This document shows positions 9,671 through 21,611 of a stretch of 64,000 nucleotides of DNA, in pieces. The number at the start of each line of letters is the position of its first letter. Position 1 is the stretch's first letter. The notes beneath the pieces were generated by a model. That model searched no databases and had not been told where the DNA came from. It was given only the letters and a program-made list of their open reading frames with translations. Origin of the DNA: Rhizobium sp. CC-YZS058 (lineage in GTDB: Bacteria; Pseudomonadota; Alphaproteobacteria; Rhizobiales; Rhizobiaceae); contig NZ_JAYESJ010000001.1 of the NCBI RefSeq assembly GCF_034720595.1, positions 2,692,001 to 2,756,000 of the forward strand, in the 5' to 3' direction. Made by a program: the position numbers and the translations under genes.

Positions 9671-10576
9671 TCAGTCGCCGGCGATGCCCAGGAGTTCCGC
9701 GTCGAGCGCGTGGAGAAAGCGCTCGGAAAGCGCGGCGCTGGTGCCGAGATCATGCGGGCCGAAGCGGGCGGCCGTGCGGATATCGACGAAGGTCGTCTCC
9801 GCCTCTTCCCGCAGGCGGATCACCAGGTCGTAGCGCGTGCCGACCACGAAGCTGCGCCATTCGCCCTGCAGCAGAATATCGGTGGCGCGCAGGCCGGGCG
9901 GCAGATCCTGCGGCTGGCTGGTCTCGGGCCGCGCCATCGGAATCGGCACCGGGCCATCGTCACTGGGCGGCCCCTCCGGCAGTTTCCCCGGCTGGCCGAG
10001 ATCCTCGATGTCCGGCTCTGCATTTTCCAGGCCCTGATCGGCAGTGAGCGCGATGCCCATGCTCTCGCTGACCGTACGGACCCCCGCCAGCACCCGATCG
10101 AGCGCGCCGTCATAGCGGCGGCCGGTCAGCGCCGGATAGGCCTCTGCCTGTGCCGCGCGGTCCGCTGGCGTGGGCGGTCGAGGCTTCAGCCAGCCCACCT
10201 CGCCGACGGGAGGACGAATGAAGGGCGGCGGATTGGCAAGATCGGTCGTCACATCGCTCAAGGCCGGCTTGGTTGCGAATGCCTCCAGCCCGTAGCCGGC
10301 CACGCCGAGAGGCAGAAGGGCATAGAGGATCGCCGCCACCGAAGCGATGCCGCCCACCGCCGCCACCTGCCACAGCCGCACGAGGCCGACGATCGCCAGC
10401 AGCACGCCAGCAAGCGCCAGCCCTGCCGAAAGCAGGACGAGCGCGACGAAGCTCGACGTATCCACCGGGCCGAAACGGTGGGCGGCGAGCGAGAGAACGA
10501 AGATCCCGAAGGCCAGCCGCGACAGGCGACGCGCCCAGAGGGCGGCAAGCGAGACGGGGCGTTCAAAGGTGATCAT
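9671..10576 (-). CDS. DUF1499 membrane protein
   Basis: A 301-residue protein. The first ~110 residues carry three hydrophobic segments (around residues 15-35, 40-65 and 75-95), and the remainder is a soluble DUF1499 domain containing PRPPTPADRAAQAEAYP and, near the end, the FVVGTRYDLVIRLREE strand pattern. The function of DUF1499 is unknown. The start ATG at 10576 fits the first membrane segment better than the in-frame ATG at 10627. It is convergent with the upstream hydrolase, with 12 bp between the stops. Confidence 0.75.
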   Translation of the reverse strand: MITFERPVSLAALWARRLSRLAFGIFVLSLAAHRFGPVDTSSFVALVLLSAGLALAGVLLAIVGLVRLWQVAAVGGIASVAAILYALLPLGVAGYGLEAFATKPALSDVTTDLANPPPFIRPPVGEVGWLKPRPPTPADRAAQAEAYPALTGRRYDGALDRVLAGVRTVSESMGIALTADQGLENAEPDIEDLGQPGKLPEGPPSDDGPVPIPMARPETSQPQDLPPGLRATDILLQGEWRSFVVGTRYDLVIRLREEAETTFVDIRTAARFGPHDLGTSAALSERFLHALDAELLGIAGD

Positions 10577-10886
10577 CGCGGCGCGGGTCCTTGCCTGTCC
10601 TGGTCTCGCGCATTCGGGTGAGGACATCTCACCGCACTTGCGCCGTCATCGTCGTGCTGCACATCCAGGCAAGAGGCCAAGCCCGGTAGCGCCGCTGACT
10701 GCATCCTCCCGCCTCTGCAGCCTGCGTGCGGGTTCGTCAGCAGCCCCGCCTCCTCCTACTGCAGAATCGCCCGAACCGAAATCGGCGGCTGACCGGCAGA
10801 TGCGCTTGGCGGACAGCCGTGTCTTCGCTGCAGCAGTGGGCGAACCGATAGGGTCGACGGAATGCGCGTTTTCACACTGCCGCAGT
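10577..10886. other. Non-coding spacer between divergent genes
   Basis: This is the first part of a 466-bp gap between the DUF1499 gene (minus) and the acidic unknown gene (plus). I find no convincing gene or hairpin terminator in it; it must carry the DUF1499 promoter. The only recognisable signal in the gap is the EcfG-like promoter at 10887-10912. Confidence 0.5.
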
Positions 10887-10912
10887 GGAACAAGATGACG
10901 CTTCGCTTCGTT
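10887..10912 (+). promoter_or_regulatory. EcfG-type (general stress sigma factor) promoter motif
   Basis: GGAAC (10887-10891), 17 bases, then CGTT (10909-10912) matches the alphaproteobacterial EcfG/RpoE2 consensus GGAAC-N16/17-CGTT exactly. The next gene on this strand starts about 130 bp downstream. The match is by eye; no expression data are implied. Confidence 0.6.
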
Positions 10913-11042
10913 AGACGGGGCTGACCAGCTTGCCGCAGTTCCACGCTTGTCTCAAGCGACCCTTGCGTGCGCTTCGCGTGCCCGGTCGCCGTGAGGACGG
11001 TGACGAACGATCGGGCTGGAGGAGAGAAAGGGGATCCCGTTG

Positions 11043-11435
11043 ATGCTGTCATCGCAACCCGCCGTCAAGGCTGCCGCCGAGCCCATGAGCGACAGCGAAA
11101 TCGATCTTGCCGGCGATTTTCCCATGGAGATGCTCGAGCTCGAACTGTCTCTCGACAGTCTCGATGGCGAGGAAGACCGGTTTGCCGACAAGGTGCGCCA
11201 GGCGGCGAGCGACCTCAAGGGCGCCTTCCTCTTCGACCTGCCGGCATCCGGCCTTGTCGAGGACTGCGACCGCATCGCCGTGCTGCGCATTCCGCGGGAC
11301 GCGGATGGCCGGGCGGACACGATCTTCGCCTGCCTCGAACCGCAGGGCACGATCCGCATCGAACGGCCGAGCGAACGGACCGCCGGTCTGCAGACCTTCG
11401 CCCAGGCTTTCGTGGACGTTTTCCAGCGCCTGTAA
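11043..11435 (+). CDS. Small acidic protein of unknown function
   Basis: A 130-residue protein I do not recognise. It has no signal peptide or membrane segment. The first 60 residues are strongly acidic (EMLELELSLDSLDGEEDRF), and the rest reads as a compact alpha/beta domain. A ribosome-binding sequence GGAGGAGAG ends about 15 bases upstream. A TTG directly before the ATG could also serve as start. It sits alone and converges with ppdK, 24 bp from that gene's stop. The EcfG-like promoter upstream suggests stress induction, but that is inference. Confidence 0.65.
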   Translation: MLSSQPAVKAAAEPMSDSEIDLAGDFPMEMLELELSLDSLDGEEDRFADKVRQAASDLKGAFLFDLPASGLVEDCDRIAVLRIPRDADGRADTIFACLEPQGTIRIERPSERTAGLQTFAQAFVDVFQRL

Positions 11436-11459
11436 CCCCTGAACCGCGCGGCGAGCGCC

Positions 11460-14126
<2,667 letters not shown>

Positions 14127-14276
14127 TGTCCGGCCTCCACACCTGACACGCTCCCCCGCTCTGGTGTAGCGCATCCAAAGCACGGAGAGAACAGGGCAAA
14201 ACAGAAAATCTGCTGCGCTGCAATATGCGCGCGCGGCACGGATGCTGCGCTGCAAAAGCGACGGAAAGAGGGCCGG

Positions 14277-17200
14277 TCAGCCGGCCTCGCGCAGCCGCTC
14301 AGCCGTCTGAAGATCGACCGAGACGAGCTGGCTGACCCCCTGCTCGGCCATGGTGACGCCGAAGAGCCGGTTCATGCGGGCCATGGTGATAGGATTGTGG
14401 GTGATGATGACGAAGCGCGTTTCGGTCGAGGCAGCCATCTCGTCCATCAGGTTGCAGTAGCGCTCGACATTGTGGTCGTCGAGCGGCGCATCGACCTCGT
14501 CGAGCACGCAGATCGGCGCGGGGTTGGTCAGGAACACGGCGAAGATCAGCGCCATGGCGGTCAACGCCTGTTCGCCGCCGGAGAGCAGCGTCATGGTCTG
14601 CGGCTTCTTGCCGGGCGGGCGGGCGAGGATTTCGAGGCCGGCATCCAGCGGATCCTCGCTCTCGATCAGCTGCAGCTCGGCCGTGCCGCCGCCGAAGAGA
14701 TGGGTAAAGAGGCGCTTGAACTGGGCGTTGACCACCTCGAAGGCGGCAAGCAGCCGTTCCCGCCCTTCGCGGTTCAGGCTCTGGATGGCGCTGCGCAGCT
14801 TGCGGATCGCGTCGATGACGTCTTCCCGCTCGCGGATGATCCCGGCATGGCGGTCGGAGAGCTCCTTCTGCTCCTCCTCCGCCCTCAGATTCACGGCGCC
14901 GAGCCGCTCGCGCTCCATCTTCAACCGGTCGAGCTCGCGCTCCACCTGGCGCGCATCGGCGGGCACGGCGTCGGCGGCGCGGCCGGTGAGACGCAGCACC
15001 TCATGCGGCGCCACCTGCAGCGCCTGGCGGATTGCGGTTTCGATTTCGATGCGCTTCTCACGCGCGGAGACCAGCCGCTCTTCCACCCGTCCCCGGCGCT
15101 CGCGCGCTTCGGCAAGGGCGGCGAGCGCGGCGGCGGCGCGCCGGTCGGCCTCGCGCTGCCGGGTCTCCGCCTCGGCCAGGTGATCGGCTGCCAGGCGCCG
15201 CTCCGCCTCCAGCTTGGTCAGAGCGCTCATCAGCGCGCGGCGCTGGTCCTCGAACTCTTCCGGCGCATCGACAAGCTCTTCCAGCTCCTCGCGCGCCTCC
15301 GCCTCGCGCTCGCGCAGGGTTTCGATATGGTGGACGGCGCTCTCAGCCCGCTCGGTCCAGGTGGCCTTCTCGGCGGCGATGGCGGCGAGCCGGCGGCGGC
15401 GGGCCTCGGCCTCGCGGGCAAGCCCGTCGGCCAGCGCCCGCGCCTCGGCCAGCGCGGCGCGATCCTGCGCCACCTGTGCCGTCTGTTCGAGGAGTCTGGC
15501 ATCGAGGGCCGCGGTATCCGGCGCATCGGCGAGCGCGGTTTCCGCCTCGTCATAGGCCTCGGCCACCTCTTCGACTTGGCTTTCGACCTGGCTTGCCGCC
15601 TCTGCCGCCACCGCGCGGCGGCGCAGGAAGTCGCCGGCGGCGCGTTCGGCAGCGGCCAGCGCCTCGCGCGCCTCGCTCAGCCGGCGCTGCGCCAGCCGCT
15701 CGCTTTCCCGCGCCGATTTCAGCCCCGCCTCCCCGGCGGCAATGGCCGAGACGGCCTGGCGGTGGAGCGTCTCGGTCGTCTCCAGCGCCGCCAGCGCCAT
15801 CTCGATCTCCGCATCCAGCTCCGCCAGACGGTTGCGCTGTTCGAGCCGCAGCGTTGCCGCACTCGGCGCATCGGTGCCGGTCACATGCCCGTCCCAGCGC
15901 CAGACGGCGCCCTGGCGCGTAACAAGGCTTTGCCCGGCAGAGAGCGTCGGAAGCAGGCGTCCGGCCACGGCCTCGTCGGCGACGATGCCGATCTGCGCCA
16001 GCCGGCGCTCAAGCTCCGCCGGCGCTTGCACGACGCGGGACAGCGGTGTCGCCTCGCTCGGCAAAGCGGGGTCGGCCGTCGCCTCGCCCGGCATCCGCCA
16101 ATGCTGCGGCGCGGCAGTGTCGAGCGGGCTGTCCAGATCGTCTCCAAGTGCGGCGCCGAGCAGCGGCTCATAGCCGCGCTCCACGGTCATGGCGTCCACC
16201 ACCGGCGCGGCGCCGCTGGCGGCACCGGCCGCCTCCAGCATGCGGCGGATCGTGCGTGCTTCCGTTTCCAGCGCGTTCAGCGCAGCGCGAGCCCTGTCCA
16301 CCGGCCCCCGCGCCTCAGCCTCCGCCTTGCGAGCTTCTCCCAGAGCCGTTTCAGCCTCGATCGCCTCGCCTTCCAGCCGCTCGAGCTCGGCCTCGGCCGC
16401 CTCCACCGCCTCGCGCCGGCTCTCGCCATCGGGCAGCGCGGCGATCTCGCGGTCGAGGCTGTCGAGCACGGCCTGCTGGTCTGCCAGTTGCCGCGCAAGG
16501 CGCTGGCGCCGGTCGGCAAGCTCGCGGATCAGCCGTTCGAGCTGGCTGCGCCCGGCTTGCGCCTCGGCGCGCTCGGCCGTGACGACGGCGAGCGCACGCT
16601 CCCTCTCCGCCAGCCGGTCGGAGGCGTCGGACTGGCGTTCGCGCGCCTCCTCGCCACGCTCGGCTGCCTCGCCCGCCTCCTCGCGCAGCTCTTCGTCCTC
16701 CCGTTCGAGCCGGGCGAGAAGCTCGGCATTCTCCCGCGTCAGCCGCTCCTCGCGGACGAGATCGTCCTGGAGCTGGGCGAGCCTTCGGCCGAGCTCGTCG
16801 CGCCGGCGCAGCGTCCGGTTCATATCCTCGTCGAGCTGGGTGCGGGCGATCTGCACGCGCTGCAGGGCAGCGGCGGCGCGCGCCTCCTCGTCGCGCAGCT
16901 GCGGCAAGCGCAACCCCTCGACCGCCTGGTCCTTGGCCGCTTCCATCTGCGCCTGCGCGCGCTCGGCAACGAGATTGGTCTCGCGGTTGAGCAGGCTGTC
17001 GGCCTCGGCCTCGCTCTCCTTCGCCTGCGCCCAACGCAGATGCAGCAGCATGGCCTCATGCGCGCGGATCTCGGCCGAGAGCATCTTGAACCGGTTGGCC
17101 TGGCGCGATTGTCGCTTGAGGCTTTCGATCTGGCTTTCCAGCGCCGAGATCACGTCCTCGAGCCGCTCCAGATTGGTCTCCGCGCCCCGCAGCCTGAGCT

Positions 17201-17741
17201 CCGCCTCATGCCGGCGGGAGTGGAGACCGGAAATGCCGGCCGCCTCTTCGAGCAGCTGGCGGCGGGCCTGCGGCTTGGCGGCGATCAGCTCGCCGATCCG
17301 CCCCTGGCCAACCATGGAGGGCGAGCGCGCTCCGGTCGAGGCATCGGCGAAGAGCAGCTGCACATCCTTGGCACGCGCCTCCTTGCCGTTGATGCGGTAG
17401 ACCGAGCCGTTCTCGCGCTCGATCCGCCGGGTCACCTGGATCTCGTCGGCATCGTTGAAGGCGGCCGGTGCGGTGCGGTCGGCATTGTCGAGATAGAGCC
17501 CCACCTCGGCGGTGTTGCGGGCCGGGCGGTTGCCGGAGCCCGAAAAGATCACGTCGTCCATGCCGGAGGCGCGCATGTTCTTGTAGGAGTTTTCCCCCAT
17601 GACCCAGCGCAACGCCTCGACAAGGTTCGACTTGCCGCAGCCATTCGGTCCCACCACGCCGGTCAGCCCCCGTTCGATGACGAATTCGGCGGGTTCGACG
17701 AAGGATTTGAAGCCGACGAGACGAAGCTTGGTGAACCTCAT
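14277..17741 (-). CDS. smc: Chromosome segregation SMC ATPase
   Basis: A 1154-residue protein of standard bacterial SMC length, which organises and segregates the chromosome together with ScpA/ScpB. It has a Walker A motif in VVGPNGCGKSNLVEALRWVM and a Q-loop region (GQGRIGELI). Two long coiled coils rich in Glu/Arg/Ala flank a hinge near the middle (~residues 510-650). The C-terminal signature LLSGGEQALTAMALIF is followed by Walker B VLDEVDAPLDDHNVERY. The open frame extends to 18023, but homology starts at the ATG at 17741. A RIME-like repeat lies just upstream. Confidence 0.98.
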   Translation of the reverse strand: MRFTKLRLVGFKSFVEPAEFVIERGLTGVVGPNGCGKSNLVEALRWVMGENSYKNMRASGMDDVIFSGSGNRPARNTAEVGLYLDNADRTAPAAFNDADEIQVTRRIERENGSVYRINGKEARAKDVQLLFADASTGARSPSMVGQGRIGELIAAKPQARRQLLEEAAGISGLHSRRHEAELRLRGAETNLERLEDVISALESQIESLKRQSRQANRFKMLSAEIRAHEAMLLHLRWAQAKESEAEADSLLNRETNLVAERAQAQMEAAKDQAVEGLRLPQLRDEEARAAAALQRVQIARTQLDEDMNRTLRRRDELGRRLAQLQDDLVREERLTRENAELLARLEREDEELREEAGEAAERGEEARERQSDASDRLAERERALAVVTAERAEAQAGRSQLERLIRELADRRQRLARQLADQQAVLDSLDREIAALPDGESRREAVEAAEAELERLEGEAIEAETALGEARKAEAEARGPVDRARAALNALETEARTIRRMLEAAGAASGAAPVVDAMTVERGYEPLLGAALGDDLDSPLDTAAPQHWRMPGEATADPALPSEATPLSRVVQAPAELERRLAQIGIVADEAVAGRLLPTLSAGQSLVTRQGAVWRWDGHVTGTDAPSAATLRLEQRNRLAELDAEIEMALAALETTETLHRQAVSAIAAGEAGLKSARESERLAQRRLSEAREALAAAERAAGDFLRRRAVAAEAASQVESQVEEVAEAYDEAETALADAPDTAALDARLLEQTAQVAQDRAALAEARALADGLAREAEARRRRLAAIAAEKATWTERAESAVHHIETLREREAEAREELEELVDAPEEFEDQRRALMSALTKLEAERRLAADHLAEAETRQREADRRAAAALAALAEARERRGRVEERLVSAREKRIEIETAIRQALQVAPHEVLRLTGRAADAVPADARQVERELDRLKMERERLGAVNLRAEEEQKELSDRHAGIIREREDVIDAIRKLRSAIQSLNREGRERLLAAFEVVNAQFKRLFTHLFGGGTAELQLIESEDPLDAGLEILARPPGKKPQTMTLLSGGEQALTAMALIFAVFLTNPAPICVLDEVDAPLDDHNVERYCNLMDEMAASTETRFVIITHNPITMARMNRLFGVTMAEQGVSQLVSVDLQTAERLREAG

Positions 17742-17790
17742 CGCCGCGACCGGGCGTGGGAGGCAGGCCGGAGAGTCCGCGCGCGAAAAG

Positions 17791-17978
17791 TCCCCCTCTG
17801 CCTGCCGGCATCTCCCCCACAAGGGGGGAGAGCGCTGGGGGCGCCGACTCTTTCCGCATCGACGGACGTCGGACGAAGAACGGTCCTCATCTTCGACACC
17901 CTCAAAAGGGAGCGAGCGGCCCGCCTCCGGGTCTCTCCCCCCTTGTGGGGGAGATGGCCGGCAGGCCAGAGGGGGTCT
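17791..17978. repeat. RIME-like intergenic palindromic element, copy 1
   Basis: Two inverted arms, about 17791-17835 and 17931-17978, share the core CCCCCTCTGCCTGCCGGC next to TCTCCCCCACAAGGGGGGAG; each arm also folds on itself. A roughly 95-bp centre separates them. It lies between dsbA and smc. It resembles the Rhizobium intergenic mosaic elements; the family assignment is from memory. Confidence 0.8.
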
Positions 17979-18023
17979 TCTGCGAAGCAGGGGCGGCAAA
18001 CCGGCACTTCCCGTCGCACGCAT

Positions 18024-18054
18024 GAAAAAGCGCCCCCCGCCGTGCGGCGGGCGC
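18024..18054 (-). terminator. Rho-independent terminator of the DsbA-like gene
   Basis: On the minus strand a GC-rich stem (GCGCCCGCC with GGCGGG-GGCGC, small bulge, GCAC loop) is followed by five T residues. It lies directly after the DsbA-like stop codon and separates that gene from smc. Confidence 0.8.
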
Positions 18055-18062
18055 TGGAGCGA

Positions 18063-18881
18063 TCAGAGCAGCGGGTCGATAAGGGCCGACATGGTGTCAA
18101 CCGACATGTCTCCGGAATAGCGCTTGCCGTTGATGAAGAACGTCGGGGTCGAAGCAACGCCGAATTCCTTGGCGCCCTTCTGCATCACGGCGTTCACATC
18201 ATCCAGAAGTTTCTGGTTCGTCAAGCAGGCTTCGAAGCTCTCCTGTGTAAAACCGGCGAGCTTGGACATCTGCAGCAGCGCGTCGCGGCCGTTCTGGGCC
18301 GCGGCCCACTGTTCCTGCTGCTTGAAGAGCATGGAGACCATCGGGAAATACTGGCCTTCCGGCGCGCAGCGCGCCAGCATGAAGGCGGCCGCAGCACGCG
18401 GGTCGAAGGGGAATTCGCGAAGGACGAACCGCACCTTGCCGCTTTCGACATATTTCTGCTTCAGCGCCTCGAAGGAGGTGTTGTGGAAATGGGCGCAGTG
18501 CGGGCAGGTCATCGACATATATTCGACAACCGTCACCGGGGCATCGGCCTTGCCGATCGCCTGTTCCGGCAGCGCGCCCGGTGCCATCAGCGCGGACATC
18601 TCCACTTCGCCATCCGGCTTCGGCACCTCGACGGAGGCGGCCGGCGCTGCTGCCTGCGCCACCTCGGTGGCGGGTGCCATGGTGGACGAGGCGGCGGGCG
18701 TCGCGGTGGAGGTTGCAGGGGTCGAGGTTGCTGGGGTCGAGGCCGTCGTCATCGCATCGGCGGGCGCGGCCGACGTGGCGCTCTCCTTCTCGTCGCTGCA
18801 GGCGGCAAGGCCGAGCGCGAGCACGGCGACGGCTGCGCCGGTGAGGAGACGGGTCTGAAGGCGCTTTCCGGTATGAAGCAT
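18063..18881 (-). CDS. DsbA-like thiol:disulfide oxidoreductase (lipoprotein)
   Basis: A 272-residue protein. The N-terminus has a basic region, a hydrophobic stretch and a lipobox (LGLAAC), so it is probably a lipoprotein facing the periplasm. An Ala/Thr/Pro-rich linker of ~60 residues, including TSTPATSTPATSTATPA, precedes a thioredoxin-fold domain whose active site is CPHC in MSMTCPHCAHF. The DsbA/TrbB-like insertion and a cis-Pro region (VASTPTFFINGKRYSG) are present. It should form or transfer disulfides in periplasmic proteins; the partner is not shown. It is followed by its own terminator. Confidence 0.88.
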   Translation of the reverse strand: MLHTGKRLQTRLLTGAAVAVLALGLAACSDEKESATSAAPADAMTTASTPATSTPATSTATPAASSTMAPATEVAQAAAPAASVEVPKPDGEVEMSALMAPGALPEQAIGKADAPVTVVEYMSMTCPHCAHFHNTSFEALKQKYVESGKVRFVLREFPFDPRAAAAFMLARCAPEGQYFPMVSMLFKQQEQWAAAQNGRDALLQMSKLAGFTQESFEACLTNQKLLDDVNAVMQKGAKEFGVASTPTFFINGKRYSGDMSVDTMSALIDPLL

Positions 18882-19012
18882 GATTCACCTGTTCGCATGT
18901 TCGAAGCGAGGACGAGACTGTCGACCCCTGCGATATCCCGCCTCTTCAAGGGCGGCAAGGGCCGGCACCGACCAGAGGGTCAAACAATTGTGACCTTTTT
19001 GGCGACCGGCTT

Positions 19013-19642
19013 TCAGCGGCGGGCCGAGAGGACGGCGGTGCCGAGACGGGCGAGCGCGGCCTTCAGTCGGTCGTCCTCGATGCCGGATACCAGGTCGGCG
19101 AGCTTTGCCGCCGGCGCGCCGGTCAAGGCGCGGGCGGGCGGACGTCGGCGGACCGGAGGGGCCACCGGCTTCTGGACGATGCGGATGCGGCCGATCGCCG
19201 GGAAGCCGAAGAAGGCGTTGATGCGCGAAATGAGCTCACCTTCCGCATGGGCGAGGAACAGGGCGCGCGACCCTTCGCAGGCGACGGTCAGCGTGCCGGG
19301 CCGGTTCTCCCCCTCGCCCTCCATCTCCGCGCCCCGCCGCGGCCAGGCGATCTTTTCCGGACGCGAGCAATCGGCGAAGGCCTCGCCGGCAATCTCGTCC
19401 CAGGAGCCGAGCAGCATGGTATCGATGCCGGCGCGGCGCGCGAGCACCGGATCCACCAACGCATTGGCGACCTCGCTGATCTGCACCACGCCTCTGCGGC
19501 CCATCTTGCCCGGTTTTGCCATTCTGGCCGGTGTCCCTGATCTCGTCCGCGGATCGTCGCTCGCCTCGCCCGCAACAGCCGCCATTCGGCGGGCCTGCTT
19601 GAAGCGCGCGGCGATCTCGGCCACAAGGGGGTCTGTTAGCAT
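19013..19642 (-). CDS. DUF721 (DciA family) protein
   Basis: A 209-residue protein with a DUF721 domain: WDEIAGEAFADCSRPEKIAW followed by the strand TLTVACEGSRALFLAHAEGELISRINAFFG. DciA-type DUF721 proteins act with the replicative helicase DnaB, but rhizobial members are poorly studied and this one has a basic C-terminal tail of about 60 residues. The ATG at 19642 is preferred; an in-frame ATG at 19732 would lie inside mutY. Its start is only 9 bp from the divergent mutY start, so each gene's ribosome-binding site and promoter must sit inside the other. Confidence 0.75.
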   Translation of the reverse strand: MLTDPLVAEIAARFKQARRMAAVAGEASDDPRTRSGTPARMAKPGKMGRRGVVQISEVANALVDPVLARRAGIDTMLLGSWDEIAGEAFADCSRPEKIAWPRRGAEMEGEGENRPGTLTVACEGSRALFLAHAEGELISRINAFFGFPAIGRIRIVQKPVAPPVRRRPPARALTGAPAAKLADLVSGIEDDRLKAALARLGTAVLSARR

Positions 19643-19651
19643 GTTCGGACC

Positions 19652-20797
19652 ATGATGCCCAGCCAGCCCCCTGCGGCCGACGCGCCGCCGCCCCCCGCCG
19701 CCCTGCTTCTTGCCTGGTATGACCGCGCCCACCGCCGCCTACCCTGGCGCATCACGCCACCCATGGCGGCGGCGGGCGAGCGCGCCGATCCCTACCGCGT
19801 CTGGCTGTCCGAGGTCATGCTGCAGCAGACCACGGTGCAGGCGGTCAAACCCTATTTCGAGGCCTTCCTCGCCCGCTGGCCGACGGTGGAAGACCTGGCG
19901 GCGGCGGAGACGGAGGCGGTAATGAAGGCCTGGGCCGGCCTCGGCTATTATGCGCGCGCCCGCAACCTGAAGAAATGCGCCGAGGCCGTGGCGCGCGAGC
20001 ATGGCGGCCGCTTTCCGGATACGGAAGAGGGTCTGCGCGCCCTGCCCGGCATCGGCGCCTATACGGCGGCGGCCGTGGCGGCGATCGCCTTCAACCGGCC
20101 AAGCGCCGTGGTGGACGGCAATGTCGAGCGGGTGATTTCCCGGCTGGAGGCGATCGAGACGCCGCTTCCCGCCGCGCGGCCCGCAATCCGCCGCGTGACC
20201 GAAGCGCTGACGCCGCTCGACCGGCCGGGCGACTTTGCCCAGGCGATGATGGATCTCGGCGCCACGATCTGCACGCCGCGCAAGCCGGTCTGCGCGCTCT
20301 GTCCGCTGAACACGCTCTGCGCCGCCTTCAGGCAAGGCGAGCCGGAGCGCTTTCCGGTCAAGGCGGCGCGGAAAGCAAAGCCGGTGCGCTACGGCGCCGC
20401 CTTCGTCGCGCTTGCCCCGGATGGCGCCGTCTATCTGCGCAAGCGGGCCGAGACCGGCCTGCTCGGCGGCATGACGGAAGTACCGGGCAGCGACTGGACG
20501 AGCACGCCCTCTGGCACCGATCTGGAGGCCGCCCCCTTCCCCGCCGACTGGACAGAGGTCGGCACGGTGGTGCATGTCTTCACCCATTTCGAGCTGCGGC
20601 TCACCGTCTACCGCGCCACGCTGGCCTCGCCGGACAGCCGGCTCGGCAATGGCTGGTGGCAGGGCCGCGCCGGCCTGATGGACGAGGCCTTGCCGACGGT
20701 GATGAAGAAGGTGCTGGCCGCAGCCGAGCCGTCGCTTGCCGCACGCGCCAAGGGTGCCGCCGGCACCCGCAGCAAAAAGAAGGACCTGACCGCATGA
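19652..20797 (+). CDS. mutY: A/G-specific adenine DNA glycosylase
   Basis: A 381-residue protein that removes adenine mispaired with 8-oxoguanine. Features are the helix-hairpin-helix region (LPGIGAYTAAAVAAIAF) followed by the catalytic Asp (VVDGNVERV), and an iron-sulfur cluster loop with Cys spaced C-x6-C-x2-C-x5-C (CTPRKPVCALCPLNTLC). The C-terminal NUDT1-like domain that recognises 8-oxoG covers about residues 230-350. It overlaps the next gene by ATGA, indicating coupling. It is divergent from the DUF721 gene with only 9 bp between start codons. Confidence 0.96.
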   Translation: MMPSQPPAADAPPPPAALLLAWYDRAHRRLPWRITPPMAAAGERADPYRVWLSEVMLQQTTVQAVKPYFEAFLARWPTVEDLAAAETEAVMKAWAGLGYYARARNLKKCAEAVAREHGGRFPDTEEGLRALPGIGAYTAAAVAAIAFNRPSAVVDGNVERVISRLEAIETPLPAARPAIRRVTEALTPLDRPGDFAQAMMDLGATICTPRKPVCALCPLNTLCAAFRQGEPERFPVKAARKAKPVRYGAAFVALAPDGAVYLRKRAETGLLGGMTEVPGSDWTSTPSGTDLEAAPFPADWTEVGTVVHVFTHFELRLTVYRATLASPDSRLGNGWWQGRAGLMDEALPTVMKKVLAAAEPSLAARAKGAAGTRSKKKDLTA

Positions 20798-21408
20798 CCA
20801 CCCCGATCCGCCACGTCGTCTTCGATATCGGCCGCGTGCTGATCCACTACGATCCCAACATCCCCTTCAGCCGCCTCATTCCCGACGAGGCCGAACGCGC
20901 GACCTTCTTCGAAACCGTCTGCACCCATGACTGGAACCTGGAGCAGGACCGCGGCCGCAGCTGGGCCGATGCCGAGGCCGTGCTGATCGCCGACTGGCCG
21001 GACCAGGCCGAAAACATCCGCGCCTTCCGCACCCACTGGAACGAGATGGTGCCGCATGCCTATGAGGGCACGGTCGAAATCATGCGCGCGCTGATCGATG
21101 CCGGCTGCGACGTGACCATGCTGACCAATTTCGCCGAGGACACGTTTCGCGAGGCGCAGGCCAAGTTCCCCTTTCTCGCCTGGCCGCGCGGCGTCACGGT
21201 TTCGGGCGAGAAGCGGCAGATCAAGCCGGACCGCGAGATTTACGATACGCATGTGCAGGCCTTCGATCTCGACCCCGCCGCCTCGCTCTTCATCGACGAC
21301 AGCCTCGCCAATGTCGAAGGGGCCAGGGCGGCCGGGTGGCAGGCGGTGCATTTCAAGGATGCCGACACGCTGCGCCGGGATTTGAAAGCGCTCGGCCTTC
21401 CCGTCTGA
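20794..21408 (+). CDS. HAD-family phosphatase (YihX-like)
   Basis: A 204-residue HAD subfamily IA hydrolase. The nucleophile motif reads VVFDIGRVLI: the first Asp is present and the usual second Asp is Gly, as in the YihX/alpha-D-glucose-1-phosphate phosphatase branch and some haloacid dehalogenases. Motif II Thr is in TMLTNF, the motif III Lys in KPDREIY, and motif IV in LFIDDSLANV. It starts inside the mutY stop codon (ATGA). The substrate cannot be deduced. Confidence 0.85.
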   Translation: MTTPIRHVVFDIGRVLIHYDPNIPFSRLIPDEAERATFFETVCTHDWNLEQDRGRSWADAEAVLIADWPDQAENIRAFRTHWNEMVPHAYEGTVEIMRALIDAGCDVTMLTNFAEDTFREAQAKFPFLAWPRGVTVSGEKRQIKPDREIYDTHVQAFDLDPAASLFIDDSLANVEGARAAGWQAVHFKDADTLRRDLKALGLPV

Positions 21409-21523
21409 TCGGGCGAACCCGGCCTCCGCGATTGCGGCACGACCCCTGGCGCAAGTCCGCGAAACCGGGCTTTCCGCACCCTTGACGCATGCCACCGCCG
21501 CCTTAGCTTGCCCTATTCATATC

Positions 21524-21543
21524 ACCGAAATGCCATATTCGGT
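21524..21543. promoter_or_regulatory. Palindrome upstream of the RTX gene
   Basis: ACCGAA (21524-21529) and TTCGGT (21538-21543) form a 6-bp inverted repeat with an 8-base spacer, about 70 bp before the RTX gene start. It is operator-like in position; no regulator is known. Confidence 0.25.
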
Positions 21544-21611
21544 TCAGACACCGTTCACCAAACGGACGGCATTCTCGGCAGCGAACCGCATAAGGGAAGG
21601 AAGGCCTGACA

